The position numbers and the translations under genes were made by a program. Shown here piece after piece: positions 55,584 through 64,000 of a DNA stretch of 64,000 bases (the first letter of the stretch is position 1; each line of letters starts with the position of its first letter). The notes below the pieces were generated by a model that saw only the letters and a program-made list of their open reading frames with translations, searched no databases and was not told the origin of the DNA. The DNA is from Mycolicibacterium rhodesiae (lineage in GTDB: Bacteria; Actinomycetota; Actinomycetes; Mycobacteriales; Mycobacteriaceae), in NCBI RefSeq assembly GCF_002086695.1, contig NZ_MVIH01000003.1, forward strand, positions 186,001 to 250,000, given 5' to 3'.

Positions 55584-58364
55584 TCACGAATTCGGTTGTT
55601 CGGCAATCCTATTCAACGCAGCGGCCAGCCCGGCGCGGGAACGGATGGCCAGTTTTCGGTAGACGCTGGTGAGGGTGCTGTCGATTGTTTTCTCGGCGAG
55701 AAACAACTCGGCGGCAATCTCGCGATTCGACAATCCCCTGGCGGCGAGCCCGGCTATTCGGCGCTCCGCGGGAGTAAGTTGCTGGCCGTGGCTGCGGGTA
55801 GCCTCCAGGCGCTTCAATTCGGTCCGTGCCCGTTCGACCCATATTGGCGTGCCAAGTTCGTCGAACGTCTCGAGCGCGGAGGTGAGAGTGGCGGCAGCAT
55901 CGCGGCGTCGACGTCGCCGACGCTGAAGCTGACCAAGAAGCAACTGGGTGCGCGCCCGTTCGAACGGCATGGCCAATCGCTGGTGATGCACCATCGCTTC
56001 ATCCAGGGCCTCGTGTGCGGCGGCGAGGTCACCGCGTGCCGCGAGTAGTGCGCCCCGGCCTCGTGCCCCGACAGACCTCATCCAGGGCCGGTCACGCTCT
56101 AAGCCGTGCTGCTCAAGTGCATCGACCACCTTCTGTGCCTGTGTGAGGTCTCGCAGTGCGATGAGTGCTTCCACCGCGTCCGGAAGATGTTCGCCTCCTT
56201 CGATTTCTAATTCACGGGGCGGATCGAATTCCTCGAGCAGCGGGGTCAGCAGGGTCAGTGCGGCGGCATAGTTTCCGCGGGACACCTCCAGGAAGGCCAG
56301 CACCCGGGTCGGTTCCTTCACCTGGCGTAGCGCTCCGATGGCGCGCGCGGTGTCGATCGCCGCCATGGCGTCGGTTCGAGCTTCGCGGTCACGTCCGCGA
56401 TACGCCGCTACAGTGGCGCGCTTGGTCCACGCGGTCGCCAACGATAGTCGGGCATCAAGTTGCTCGGCGCGCTGCACCGCGGCGCGCGCCCATTCCTCGG
56501 CGGCGTCATAGCGACCCGACCAGATCGCGACCGCGGCGAGACGGTTGTCGACCCACACCAGATCGATCTCATTGCCGACCGTGCTCATGCTGTGCTTGAC
56601 CGCCTGCAGCTGCGCCTCGGCCGTCTCGAGGTCACCGATGTAGGCGGACATCACCGCTTGCACAGCACCGGCACGCAGGAACGTGGTCGCACCACTGTTG
56701 GGATCTTCGAGCTGCACAGCTTCGCGCAGCGCGTGGTCGTGCACACCTTGTCCTTGGATGAACGCCGCAGTCACCCACAACGCCAAGGCCTGGCTGTGCA
56801 GGCCGGGAGCCTCGAGGCCCTCGGCGAGTGTGATGGCGCGCTGAGCGCGCTCCACTGTTTCGGTCATCCGGCCGGCGATCGCGAGTGCCAGCGCCAGACG
56901 TATTTCGCAGACCAGGCGCAGCGCCGGGGCGTCGGCAGCCTCGTCGGCGGCCTCGGACAGTGCGTTGATCGCGCCGGTCAAGTCGTCGGCGTAGGCCATC
57001 ACCGCGCCCAAATGCGCCAGCGCCAATCCGCGGACTACGCCCGGCTGCAGGCCGTCGAGAGTGGACAACAGATGTGCCCGTGCGGGCGGGATCGACCCCG
57101 AGCGAAAGTGCAGCTCGGCCGCGCGGATGCGTCGCATCGGGGTGTCGCCTCCGCGTGTCAGCGCAAGCTCGATCAGATCGGCCGCGGCGGCCAGCGCGCC
57201 GCGTGCTGCTAGAACGTCAGCGCCTAGGTCGATCGCGGTCAGGGTGGTCTCGTCGTTGGTTGTCGCGGCGAGGGCGAGATGGCGAGCGCGTAGTTCAGGT
57301 TCATGGACGGTCTCGGCCAGGGCGCGGTGTATGGCACGGCGATGCGCAGGAAGCGCGTTGGCGGCCACGCCGGTCGCAAATAATGGATGACTGAACCGGA
57401 TTCGGTTCCCGGCTAGAGCGACGACGCCGAGATCCGCCACCGAGTCGAGTACAGCCAGGACGCGATCCGCGGGGAGGTCAACGGTCCGGCTCACCATCTC
57501 GACCGTGGGCTCGGCAGCGCAGGCCACAGCCAGCAGCACCCGTTGCTCCTCATCGCCGATGTCTCTCAGGCGATCGCGGACCAAAGCCGCCAAGCCATCT
57601 GGCACGCCCGTCGTCCAACGAGAGGTGTGCAATTCGGCGCGAGCCAATTCCAGGGCAAAGAGCGGATTCCCACCCGAGACTCGATGAATCCGGGTCACGA
57701 CCGGCCGTGGAAGCGGGCGACCCAATCGGGCGGCGATAACGTCATTGACGCCGCCCACGTCGAGAGGACGCATGCGCACACGGGGACCCGCGGCGGCCAG
57801 CTCGGAGAAGAACTTCCGGGCCGCACCGTCTGGATCATGTTCGTCGATGCGCAGCGTCAGCAAGAGGGCGACGCTGCCTGCCAGACGCTGTCTCACGAGC
57901 CCGAGAACCAGCCGACTCGAAGGATCCAACCACTGCCCATCGTCGACGGCCAGCAAGACCGGTGCCCGGTTGCTGAGGTGTTCAAGCACATGGAGAAACG
58001 CGGCGGCGGTGGTGCGTTCGTCGGTTGCCGGACCCTCGACGACGTGCTGGTCCCATCGGACTCGCTCCAACGCCAGCCGTTGCCGCAGCGGAAGCACGTC
58101 CGTCAATGCGTCGTCGATACCGGAGAGCAGGTCTGCCACCGCCGCGTACGCATAACCCAGTTCCGCCGGCGACCCATGCGCGGTCAACACGGCGAATCCC
58201 AGCGCTCTGGCACGATCGGCTGCTTCCAGGAGCAGCGTGGTCTTGCCGATGCCGGCCTCGCCCTCGACGAGCAGGACCGCAGGCCCGTGCTGTGCGCAGG
58301 ACAGCAGCTCCGCTACTGCATGTCCCTCGGCGCCGCGGGCGATGCCCTCCCACACGTTGCTCAT
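55584..58364 (-). CDS. LuxR family ATPase-type regulator (LAL), paralog 1
   Basis: About 926 residues from ATG at 58364. N-terminal AAA-type ATPase: Walker A EGEAGIGKTTLLLEAA (about 34-50), Walker B LLAVDDGQWLDP, then helical TPR-like repeats, and a C-terminal LuxR helix-turn-helix: LTPAERRIAGLAARGLSNRE then KTIDSTLTSVYRKLAIRSRA. Large LAL regulators sense a ligand with ATP and often control polyketide or carbon-use genes. It is divergent from a close paralog and lies downstream of the helicase, 2 kb from the P450. Confidence 0.9.
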   Translation of the reverse strand: MSNVWEGIARGAEGHAVAELLSCAQHGPAVLLVEGEAGIGKTTLLLEAADRARALGFAVLTAHGSPAELGYAYAAVADLLSGIDDALTDVLPLRQRLALERVRWDQHVVEGPATDERTTAAAFLHVLEHLSNRAPVLLAVDDGQWLDPSSRLVLGLVRQRLAGSVALLLTLRIDEHDPDGAARKFFSELAAAGPRVRMRPLDVGGVNDVIAARLGRPLPRPVVTRIHRVSGGNPLFALELARAELHTSRWTTGVPDGLAALVRDRLRDIGDEEQRVLLAVACAAEPTVEMVSRTVDLPADRVLAVLDSVADLGVVALAGNRIRFSHPLFATGVAANALPAHRRAIHRALAETVHEPELRARHLALAATTNDETTLTAIDLGADVLAARGALAAAADLIELALTRGGDTPMRRIRAAELHFRSGSIPPARAHLLSTLDGLQPGVVRGLALAHLGAVMAYADDLTGAINALSEAADEAADAPALRLVCEIRLALALAIAGRMTETVERAQRAITLAEGLEAPGLHSQALALWVTAAFIQGQGVHDHALREAVQLEDPNSGATTFLRAGAVQAVMSAYIGDLETAEAQLQAVKHSMSTVGNEIDLVWVDNRLAAVAIWSGRYDAAEEWARAAVQRAEQLDARLSLATAWTKRATVAAYRGRDREARTDAMAAIDTARAIGALRQVKEPTRVLAFLEVSRGNYAAALTLLTPLLEEFDPPRELEIEGGEHLPDAVEALIALRDLTQAQKVVDALEQHGLERDRPWMRSVGARGRGALLAARGDLAAAHEALDEAMVHHQRLAMPFERARTQLLLGQLQRRRRRRRDAAATLTSALETFDELGTPIWVERARTELKRLEATRSHGQQLTPAERRIAGLAARGLSNREIAAELFLAEKTIDSTLTSVYRKLAIRSRAGLAAALNRIAEQPNS

Positions 58365-58482
58365 CCTCGCACCGCTGCGGCCTCCGAGGCATTTTGACAC
58401 CAGCCGTGCTGCAAATCGGGCGACGAGCAAACGCGAGCGGTCGGAGACTAAATATTGCCCGGCATGGGAAATACCTGCGAAG

Positions 58483-61284
58483 ATGCTGACTGTGGGGGGG
58501 ATTGTCGGCCGTATCGGTGAGCTGCAAACGATCCAGGGCATCATTCAGCAAGCCCGGCATGGGCCTGCGGCGCTGGTCCTCGACGGAGAGGCCGGCATCG
58601 GCAAAACCACGTTGTGGCGCGCGGCCGGCCAATGGGCGAGGACGATCGGGTTCGTGGTTTTGACGGCCACCGGTGCGGCCATCGAAATGTCGATGGCCTG
58701 GGCTGGGCTGGCCGACCTCTTGGCCGGCATCGATGAAGTGGTACTGGCAGGGTTACCGCTTCCACAACGTCGTGTTCTGGAATCAGTGAGTGTCGGCCGG
58801 CTTCACACCGGCGCGGATCAGCGTTTGGTGGCGACCGCGCTGCGCGGCGCCCTCGATGCGCTCTCCCGCCACCAACCGGTGCTGGTAGCCATCGATGACG
58901 CCCACTGGCTCGATAACGCCAGCACGACGGCGTTGGGGTTCGCGATCCGCCGCCTCACCGGACCGATCGGAGTGCTGGCCACTTTTCGCAGCGGTACGCC
59001 TGACCCTCGAGACGATTCGTGGGTGGCGCCGCGTGACCCCAAAGTCCTTACCCGGCTCACACTGAATCCGATGAGTCCGGGCGACCTGCGGGCCCTCATC
59101 GCCGACCGCGATGGATCCACACCGCCGCCCCCTGTCCTGCAGCGCCTCCACACTTTGTCGGGCGGCAACCCGTCCTATGCATTGGAACTGTCCCTTGCCT
59201 GGAATCAGCAACGGGGAAGCAGCGCCGAGTCGGTGGTACTGCCCCCGAGACTGGCCGCCGGAATGCTTGGACGCATCGGCGAGCTCGATTCGGAGACAAC
59301 TGAGGCGATCGTCACCGCTGCCGCCGCCGTTGAACCGACCGTCGAGTTGATTGCCGCAGCGACCGGACGTAGCTCCGCCGAGCTGGTCGACCTCCTGCAG
59401 CCTCTCGAATCGCGTGGGGTGCTCGTCTTCGAGGGCAACCAGATCCGATTCATCCACCCCTTGATGGCGGCTGCAGTTGTCGACGCCGCCGACCCGGGCA
59501 GTCGCCGTCGCGCACACAGCCGCCTGGCGGGTGTCGTCGATCATCCAGAATTCCGTGCCCGCCACCTCGCACTGAGCGCACCCCACGGGGACTCGAACAC
59601 GTGGGCCGCTCTGGACAGGGCCGCTGAAGGTGCCGCCGAGCGCGGCGCGTTCAGCGAAGCTGCTGACCTCCTCGCGATCGCGATACGGACGGGCGGGGAC
59701 ACGCCGCTTCGGCGGCTGCGCGCAGCCGACTACAACTTCCGCACCGGCGCACTCAGTGAAGCCGAGGTGTTGGTCGCTCCGATCGTTGACAGTCTGCCCG
59801 CGGGGTCCGCCCGGGCATCGGGACTGTTGCTGCTTGGCGGGGTGCGTGGTCAACGCGATGGGTGGGCCAGTGCGGGCGAGTTGCTGCAACGAGCGTCGAT
59901 CGAAGCAGCCGATGACTCGGTGACGGGCATCCAAGCGCTCGTGTGGTTGGCGCTTGCGACCGGCCTCGGTGGGGACATGCCGTCCTGCGTCGCGCTCGCC
60001 CGCCGTGCGCGCGAGGAGGCGGACCACACCGGCATTGCGCATCTTCGTAGCCAGGCGCTGTCCCTGTGGGTGCTCGTCAGTTTCATGCACGGACTCGACA
60101 CAGACACCGAGGCGTTGCAAACCGCCCTCGAGATCGAAGACGCCGGCGGACCAGCCCCCGCCCACCTGCAGCCGTCTGCCGTGTACGCCCTGATCTGCGC
60201 GTGGACCGGCCGACTCGAGGAGGCCAGGTCCGCCATGCTCGAGGTGGCCCGCAGATGCGGCGAAAGCGGCCATGACGCCGACGCAGTATGGGCTGCAGAG
60301 CAACTCACCACGATCGAAATCTGGCTCGGGCGGTATGCAGCGGCCCGACATACTGCCGACGGCGCACTTGGACATGCCCGCCAGCTCCGGGCCGGATTGC
60401 CGTTGATCAGGGCCTGGACATCGTTGTCCTTGGTCGCCGCCCATCAAGGCCGCGTTGACGACACCTACGAAGCTGCTCGGCAGGCAATCGAGCGGGCCAC
60501 CGCCGCGAACCTGACCTACCTCGTTCGCATCCCCGTCATGAGTCAGGCGTTTGTCGAGGTGTCCGCCGGTGAATATGCGGCAGCACTGAGCACGTTGCGG
60601 CCCCTGCTCGACACCTTCGATCCGGCCCATGACGCCGAGATCGCCACCGGCAGGTACTTGCCCGACGCGGTGGAAGCGCTCGTCGCGCTGGGTCGGCTCG
60701 AGGAAGCCGAGCCATTGGTTGCTGCCCTGGAAAGCAACGGATCTCGTCTTGATCGGCCGTGGATGCTCGCGGCTGGAGCGCGGTGCCGAGCACTCCTGGC
60801 CGCTGCCGAGGGCGACCTCGAGCGTGCAACTCGCCACGCCGAGCAGGCGATGGACCACCACGATCGGCTGCCCATGCCGTTCGAGCGTGCTCGAACGCAG
60901 CTGGTTCTCGGTCAATTGCAGCGCCGCCGGCGCCGCCTGAGCGCCGCGTACGACACTCTGCGCCAGGCCGCGGACGTGCTGGAGGGGTTGGGCAGTTCCC
61001 TATGGGCTGCTCGTGCGCATCGTGAATTGGGCCGACTCTCGAGCCGTTCGGCAGGCGGCACGCTGACTGACAGCGAACGGCAAACCGCCGAGAAAGCCGC
61101 GGTGGGCCTGTCGAACAAACAGATCGCCACCGAACTTTACTTATCACCGAAGACCGTAGAGATGCATCTCTCTACCGCTTACCGCAAACTCGGCATCCGG
61201 TCGCGCGCACAACTCGCTCATCGGTTGCGGCAATTGGACACCGAGGAGCCCGGTGATGAGCCCACCCCATCATCGGCGCCGTAG
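58483..61284 (+). CDS. LuxR family ATPase-type regulator (LAL), paralog 2
   Basis: 933 residues from ATG at 58483; an in-frame GTG at 58492 is possible. Same organisation as its divergent neighbour: DGEAGIGKTTLWRAAG (Walker A, about 30-45), VAIDDAHWLDN (Walker B), a helical repeat core and LTDSERQTAEKAAVGLSNKQ with KTVEMHLSTAYRKLGIRSRA at the C-terminus. The blocks PMPFERARTQLVLGQLQRRR are nearly identical in both, so the pair arose by duplication. About 118 nt of shared promoter region separates them. Confidence 0.9.
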   Translation: MLTVGGIVGRIGELQTIQGIIQQARHGPAALVLDGEAGIGKTTLWRAAGQWARTIGFVVLTATGAAIEMSMAWAGLADLLAGIDEVVLAGLPLPQRRVLESVSVGRLHTGADQRLVATALRGALDALSRHQPVLVAIDDAHWLDNASTTALGFAIRRLTGPIGVLATFRSGTPDPRDDSWVAPRDPKVLTRLTLNPMSPGDLRALIADRDGSTPPPPVLQRLHTLSGGNPSYALELSLAWNQQRGSSAESVVLPPRLAAGMLGRIGELDSETTEAIVTAAAAVEPTVELIAAATGRSSAELVDLLQPLESRGVLVFEGNQIRFIHPLMAAAVVDAADPGSRRRAHSRLAGVVDHPEFRARHLALSAPHGDSNTWAALDRAAEGAAERGAFSEAADLLAIAIRTGGDTPLRRLRAADYNFRTGALSEAEVLVAPIVDSLPAGSARASGLLLLGGVRGQRDGWASAGELLQRASIEAADDSVTGIQALVWLALATGLGGDMPSCVALARRAREEADHTGIAHLRSQALSLWVLVSFMHGLDTDTEALQTALEIEDAGGPAPAHLQPSAVYALICAWTGRLEEARSAMLEVARRCGESGHDADAVWAAEQLTTIEIWLGRYAAARHTADGALGHARQLRAGLPLIRAWTSLSLVAAHQGRVDDTYEAARQAIERATAANLTYLVRIPVMSQAFVEVSAGEYAAALSTLRPLLDTFDPAHDAEIATGRYLPDAVEALVALGRLEEAEPLVAALESNGSRLDRPWMLAAGARCRALLAAAEGDLERATRHAEQAMDHHDRLPMPFERARTQLVLGQLQRRRRRLSAAYDTLRQAADVLEGLGSSLWAARAHRELGRLSSRSAGGTLTDSERQTAEKAAVGLSNKQIATELYLSPKTVEMHLSTAYRKLGIRSRAQLAHRLRQLDTEEPGDEPTPSSAP

Positions 61285-61307
61285 AGCTGGTCCGAGAGTG
61301 GGGTAGG

Positions 61308-61796
61308 TCAGACCAAGAAGTTGTCGTTGCGAATGAAGAACTCGCGGCGTTCGTCGTCGGTCAGCTCGCCGAGCTTGGGCAACCCTTCGAAATAGAACTC
61401 GCGCGGCGCGCCGGGAGCGAACAGCATCAGGATCGAGGCGGGCTCGTCGGACTGGTTCCCGAAGCCGTGGATGCCGCCGGGCGGGACGTAGAGATAGTCG
61501 CTCTGCTCGCCGACGGTCCAGTCGCGGCCGTCGAACAACTGGATCCGGCCGGACAGCACGAAGAAGGACTCCGACATGGCCTTGTGGAAATGCGGGCCGG
61601 GTCCACCTGCCCTGGGGCCGAGGTCGACGCGGTACAGACCGAAGTCGCCGCCGGTCGATTTCTCGGTGGCCAGGTAGGTGTAGCTGACCGGGCCGACTTC
61701 GAAGTCGGCCGGGGTGTCAGCCTTGCGCAGGGTGGCGCTGACGTCGCCGTCCCCGTCGTACCGCGGCGGGGGATAGGGCGGCACATGCAGCGACAT
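61308..61796 (-). CDS. Cupin domain protein
   Basis: 162 residues. Single cupin with motif 1 PGPHFHKAMSESFFVLSG and motif 2 YVPPGGIHGFGN; the His and Glu residues that bind metal are present. Function unknown; relatives include small dioxygenases and isomerases. Co-oriented with the SDR gene 17 nt away. Confidence 0.85.
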   Translation of the reverse strand: MSLHVPPYPPPRYDGDGDVSATLRKADTPADFEVGPVSYTYLATEKSTGGDFGLYRVDLGPRAGGPGPHFHKAMSESFFVLSGRIQLFDGRDWTVGEQSDYLYVPPGGIHGFGNQSDEPASILMLFAPGAPREFYFEGLPKLGELTDDERREFFIRNDNFLV

Positions 61797-61812
61797 GGCT
61801 ACATTGTGCCGC

Positions 61813-62709
61813 TCAGCCGAGCGGGTAGGTCACGCCTGTCAGTTCTTCGGACACCGCCCACAATCGCTTCTGCGCCGCGACATCGTGCGACCGCCGATTC
61901 GAGGAGACGAGCTTCGGATAGCCCCGCATCTGCAGAAGTCCGCCGGGTCCGTAGTACTGGCCACCGCGCACCGTCGGGTCGGTGGCCGCGCGCAGCTGCG
62001 GGAGCGCGCCCATCTCCGAACGCTGCACCGTCAGGCCGAAACCCCACTCGACGACCTTGGGGAGATTGCGGCCCAGCTCGGTGGCCGAGCTTCCCGGGTG
62101 GGCAGCGACAGCGATGGTGTCGGTCGCGGCCAGGCGGTTCTGGAGTTCGTAGGTGAACAGCAGGTTGGCCAGTTTCGACTGGCCGTAGGCGCGGGTGCGG
62201 TCGTAGCTGCGTTCGGACTGCAGATCGTCGAAGCGGATGCTGCCGAAGCGGTGGCCGTTGCTGCTGATCGTGACGACCCGCGAGCCGGGTGCGGCGAGCA
62301 CGCGGTCCAGCAGCAGGCCGGTGAGCGCGAAATGGCCGAGGTGGTTGGTGCCGAACTGCAACTCGAACCCGTCCTGGGTGGTCTGCTTCGGCGTCATCAT
62401 CACGCCGGCGTTGTTGATCAGCAGGTCGATGCGGTCGTGGCGGGCGCGCAGCTCGTCGGCGGCGGCGCGGATGGACGTCAGCGACGTGAGGTCGAGTTCT
62501 TGGACGCTGACGTCGGCCCCGGGGTATCGCCGCACGATGAGGTCAGCGGCGGCCTTGCCCTTGTCGAGGTTGCGGACCGCGAGAACAACGTGCGCGCCCT
62601 TGGCGGCGAGCGCGCGGGCGGTTTCGTAGCCCAGTCCGGTGTTGGCTCCGGTGATCACGGCCGTCCGTCCGGTCTGGTCCGGGATGTCGGCGGAAGTCCA
62701 GGGTGCCAT
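61813..62709 (-). CDS. SDR family oxidoreductase, paralog of the 38341 SDR
   Basis: 298 residues, ATG at 62709 behind GAGGAGA. TGANTGLGYETA cofactor motif, NNAGVM, and YGQSKLAN with catalytic Tyr and Lys. The pattern [20 protein letters not shown] and the tail [12 protein letters not shown] are shared with the SDR at 38341-39264. Probably controlled by the divergent TetR gene, and followed closely by the cupin gene. Confidence 0.9.
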   Translation of the reverse strand: MAPWTSADIPDQTGRTAVITGANTGLGYETARALAAKGAHVVLAVRNLDKGKAAADLIVRRYPGADVSVQELDLTSLTSIRAAADELRARHDRIDLLINNAGVMMTPKQTTQDGFELQFGTNHLGHFALTGLLLDRVLAAPGSRVVTISSNGHRFGSIRFDDLQSERSYDRTRAYGQSKLANLLFTYELQNRLAATDTIAVAAHPGSSATELGRNLPKVVEWGFGLTVQRSEMGALPQLRAATDPTVRGGQYYGPGGLLQMRGYPKLVSSNRRSHDVAAQKRLWAVSEELTGVTYPLG

Positions 62710-62720
62710 GCAGTTCTCCT

Positions 62721-62739
62721 CGGTTAGACTGGCTAACCG
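62721..62739. promoter_or_regulatory. Inverted repeat in the SDR/TetR divergent region
   Basis: CGGTTAG at 62721-62727 and CTAACCG at 62733-62739 are exact complements around ACTGG. It lies 12 nt upstream of the SDR ATG; suits an operator bound by the neighbouring TetR protein. Confidence 0.5.
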
Positions 62740-62791
62740 GAGCGTGCGCCCCGGTTTTGTTCGACTATACGGAACGCGCGCCCCGCTTTGT
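62737..62791. promoter_or_regulatory. Two direct copies of an operator-like palindromic motif
   Basis: CGGAGCGTGCGCCCCG starting at 62738 and CGGAACGCGCGCCCCG starting at 62770 share 14 of 16 bases; both are followed by TTTTGT or CTTTGT. The first is part of a 22-bp near-palindrome (62735-62756). Spacing of 32 nt is about three helical turns, so two repressor dimers could bind on one face between the SDR and TetR promoters. Confidence 0.55.
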
Positions 62792-62811
62792 CAACGCAGG
62801 AGAGGTGTGAG

Positions 62812-63369
62812 GTGGGTCTGAGCTGCCGGCCACTACGGGCGGATGCCGCGCGCAACCGTGCCCGCGTGCTGCAGGTTGCCTATGAGGTGTTCGCCGAGCA
62901 GGGGCTGGCCGTGCCGATCGACGAGATCGCCCGGCGAGCGGGCGTCGGCGCCGGCACCGTCTACCGGCACTTCCCGACCAAAGAAGCGTTGTTCGAAGCC
63001 GTTATCGGTGAGCGGATGCGGTTCGTCGTGGGGCGAGCACGGGAGTTGTTGGCCGCTGATCCGTCTGGCGCGCTGTATGAATTCCTCCGCGAGATGGTGC
63101 GCGAGGGCGCGGCCGACCATGGCATGGTCGAGGCGCTGGCCAGCTACGGAATCGACCTCGACACTGCGGCGCCCGGCGCCGAAGCGGAATTCCTCGGCAT
63201 TCTTGGCGAGATGCTGGCGGCGGCCCAGAAGGCGGGGACCGCCCGTGCCGACGTCGGCGTCGCGGAACTCAAGGCGCTGATGGTGGTCTGCAAGAGCGGG
63301 CAGTCCTACGGAGAAGACGTCGCCGACCGGATTACCAACGTCATCGTGGCCGGTCTACGCGCCGGGTGA
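62812..63369 (+). CDS. TetR family transcriptional regulator
   Basis: 185 residues from GTG at 62812, preceded by AGGAGAGG; the TTG at 62788 is less likely. Helix-turn-helix at about 20-60: VLQVAYEVFAEQGLAVPIDE and GVGAGTVYRHFPTKEALFEA. The C-terminal domain is of the SACE_7040 or related kind. Divergent from the SDR gene 102 nt away with duplicated palindromic motifs between, so likely an autorepressor that also controls the SDR-cupin unit. Confidence 0.9.
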   Translation: MGLSCRPLRADAARNRARVLQVAYEVFAEQGLAVPIDEIARRAGVGAGTVYRHFPTKEALFEAVIGERMRFVVGRARELLAADPSGALYEFLREMVREGAADHGMVEALASYGIDLDTAAPGAEAEFLGILGEMLAAAQKAGTARADVGVAELKALMVVCKSGQSYGEDVADRITNVIVAGLRAG

Positions 63370-63377
63370 GTCTGCGA

Positions 63378-63400
63378 GATACCAGGGAAATCCCTGTATC
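63378..63400 (+). terminator. Hairpin after the TetR gene
   Basis: GATACCAGGGA and TCCCTGTATC pair with one bulged C around AA. It lies 9 nt after the TetR stop codon. No T-run follows. Confidence 0.45.
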
Positions 63401-63476
63401 GCTGCTGGGGGCTCAATCCCTATACCTGTAGTTGCGCGCGCACGGCGCGCAGTGCTGACAGGGCGGGGGCCAGGGC

Positions 63477-64000
63477 ATGAGCTCATTCAACGATCCAACG
63501 AGGCGGAAGCCGACAGTGGCGCAGCCTCGGTTCGAGAAGTCGATCGGCCGGATCGGTGCGCTGGCCGTGGCGTTGGGCGTCGGTTTCGGCCTCGGCGCTC
63601 CGCTTGCCTGTGGCGTCGCCAATGCCACGGGGCCTGACGCGGGCTCGAGCGCCGACGGGGGAGCATCGAGTGGCCGCACTGGAAGCGGCACGGGGAACAG
63701 CGGTCGACAAGGGGTGCACCTTCACAAGCCGAGTCGCGGTGCCTCGAAGTCCGGCAGCGCGGTGCAGCAGTCGGAGCGTCACACCAGCACACCCCGTGCC
63801 GCATCCAGCGTGTCACCGAAGTCCGAGACCGCGTCGCCGAAGCAGGTTCAAGACATTCGTCCGGCCGTCTCGGACGACACCGATGGGGGCGCTGAGGGGT
63901 CGTTGTCGTCGGTGACCGTCAGCGTCTCCGCGGCGGCGCGGCCCAGTGATCCCGGCGGACCTGCGTCCCCTCCGATCACGCTCAAGAGCATCGTCACCGA
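63477..64000 (+). CDS. Exported Ser/Thr/Gly-rich protein, 5' part (continues beyond window)
   Basis: Open from ATG at 63477 to the window end, about 174 residues visible; GGGCGGGGG precedes the start. Basic N-terminus, hydrophobic segment IGRIGALAVALGVGFGLGAP (about residues 24-46) ending near VANATGPDAG, then Ser/Thr/Pro/Lys-rich sequence. This N-terminal plan repeats that of the PGRS-like protein at 5154-7223 and is common to mycobacterial exported proteins with long low-complexity linkers and a C-terminal catalytic or repeat domain, which lies outside the window. Confidence 0.7.
   Translation, partial: MSSFNDPTRRKPTVAQPRFEKSIGRIGALAVALGVGFGLGAPLACGVANATGPDAGSSADGGASSGRTGSGTGNSGRQGVHLHKPSRGASKSGSAVQQSERHTSTPRAASSVSPKSETASPKQVQDIRPAVSDDTDGGAEGSLSSVTVSVSAAARPSDPGGPASPPITLKSIVT

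Noticed and set aside
58783..60915. 710-residue minus-strand frame inside the second LAL regulator
   Set aside because: Lies wholly antisense to a clear ATPase-LuxR gene with known motifs; no motifs of its own.

Overview
The window is GC-rich actinobacterial DNA whose gene order, codon usage and protein families point to a mycobacterium, most likely a rapid grower of the Mycolicibacterium type. About two thirds of it follows the M. tuberculosis order Rv0418 (lpqL), Rv0421c (hydrolase), thiD, thiC, then xthA - Rv0428c - def - Rv0430 - Rv0431 (virR) - sodC - Rv0433 - Rv0434, and Rv0435c (AAA ATPase) - pssA - psd - moeA2 - Rv0439c. These ortholog assignments are recalled from knowledge of the M. 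tuberculosis genome, not from a search.

Layout. 1-10500: end of an lpqL-type aminopeptidase, two overlapping permeases, a Baeyer-Villiger-type monooxygenase with a perfect operator-like palindrome, a secreted glycine-rich PGRS protein, and a thiC-thiD-hydrolase operon behind a TPP riboswitch. 10540-15630: an AbiEi/DUF559-like gene bracketed by two copies of a palindromic repeat, an MFS exporter, two small hypothetical genes and an exported acidic protein with a C-terminal anchor. 15800-23610: the conserved xthA/def and Rv0430-Rv0434 block. 23630-30675: a methyltransferase and a six-gene Mrp cation/proton antiporter operon (A-C-D-E-F-G, every junction overlapping by 4 nt), which interrupts the M. 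tuberculosis order. 30845-33300: small genes and a TetR regulator. 33370-39264: the phosphatidylethanolamine (pssA-psd), moeA and SDR operon led by the SDR gene.

40984-53566 is the most unusual part, and looks like an undescribed biosynthetic gene cluster. Seven genes are chained by six ATGA overlaps: a PEP-synthase/rifampin-phosphotransferase-like dikinase, a 1107-residue fusion of a fatty-acyl-AMP ligase with a polymerase-beta-type nucleotidyltransferase, a free-standing acyl carrier protein, a thioester-reductase-like SDR, an NDP-kinase-like protein, an AfsA-type (A-factor synthase) hotdog protein and a UbiA prenyltransferase. A GT1 glycosyltransferase follows 14 nt later, and a convergent P450 overlaps it. 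My inference is that the ligase loads an acyl group on the carrier protein, AfsA condenses it with a hydroxylated acceptor, the SDR reduces it, and phosphoryl/nucleotidyl, prenyl, glycosyl and oxidative steps follow. The product is not known.

53585-64000: a helicase, two divergent paralogous LuxR-type (LAL) regulators of more than 900 residues, a cupin, an SDR/TetR divergent pair with repeated operator-like sites, and the start of another exported protein cut by the window end. No rRNA, tRNA, CRISPR array or insertion sequence was seen.
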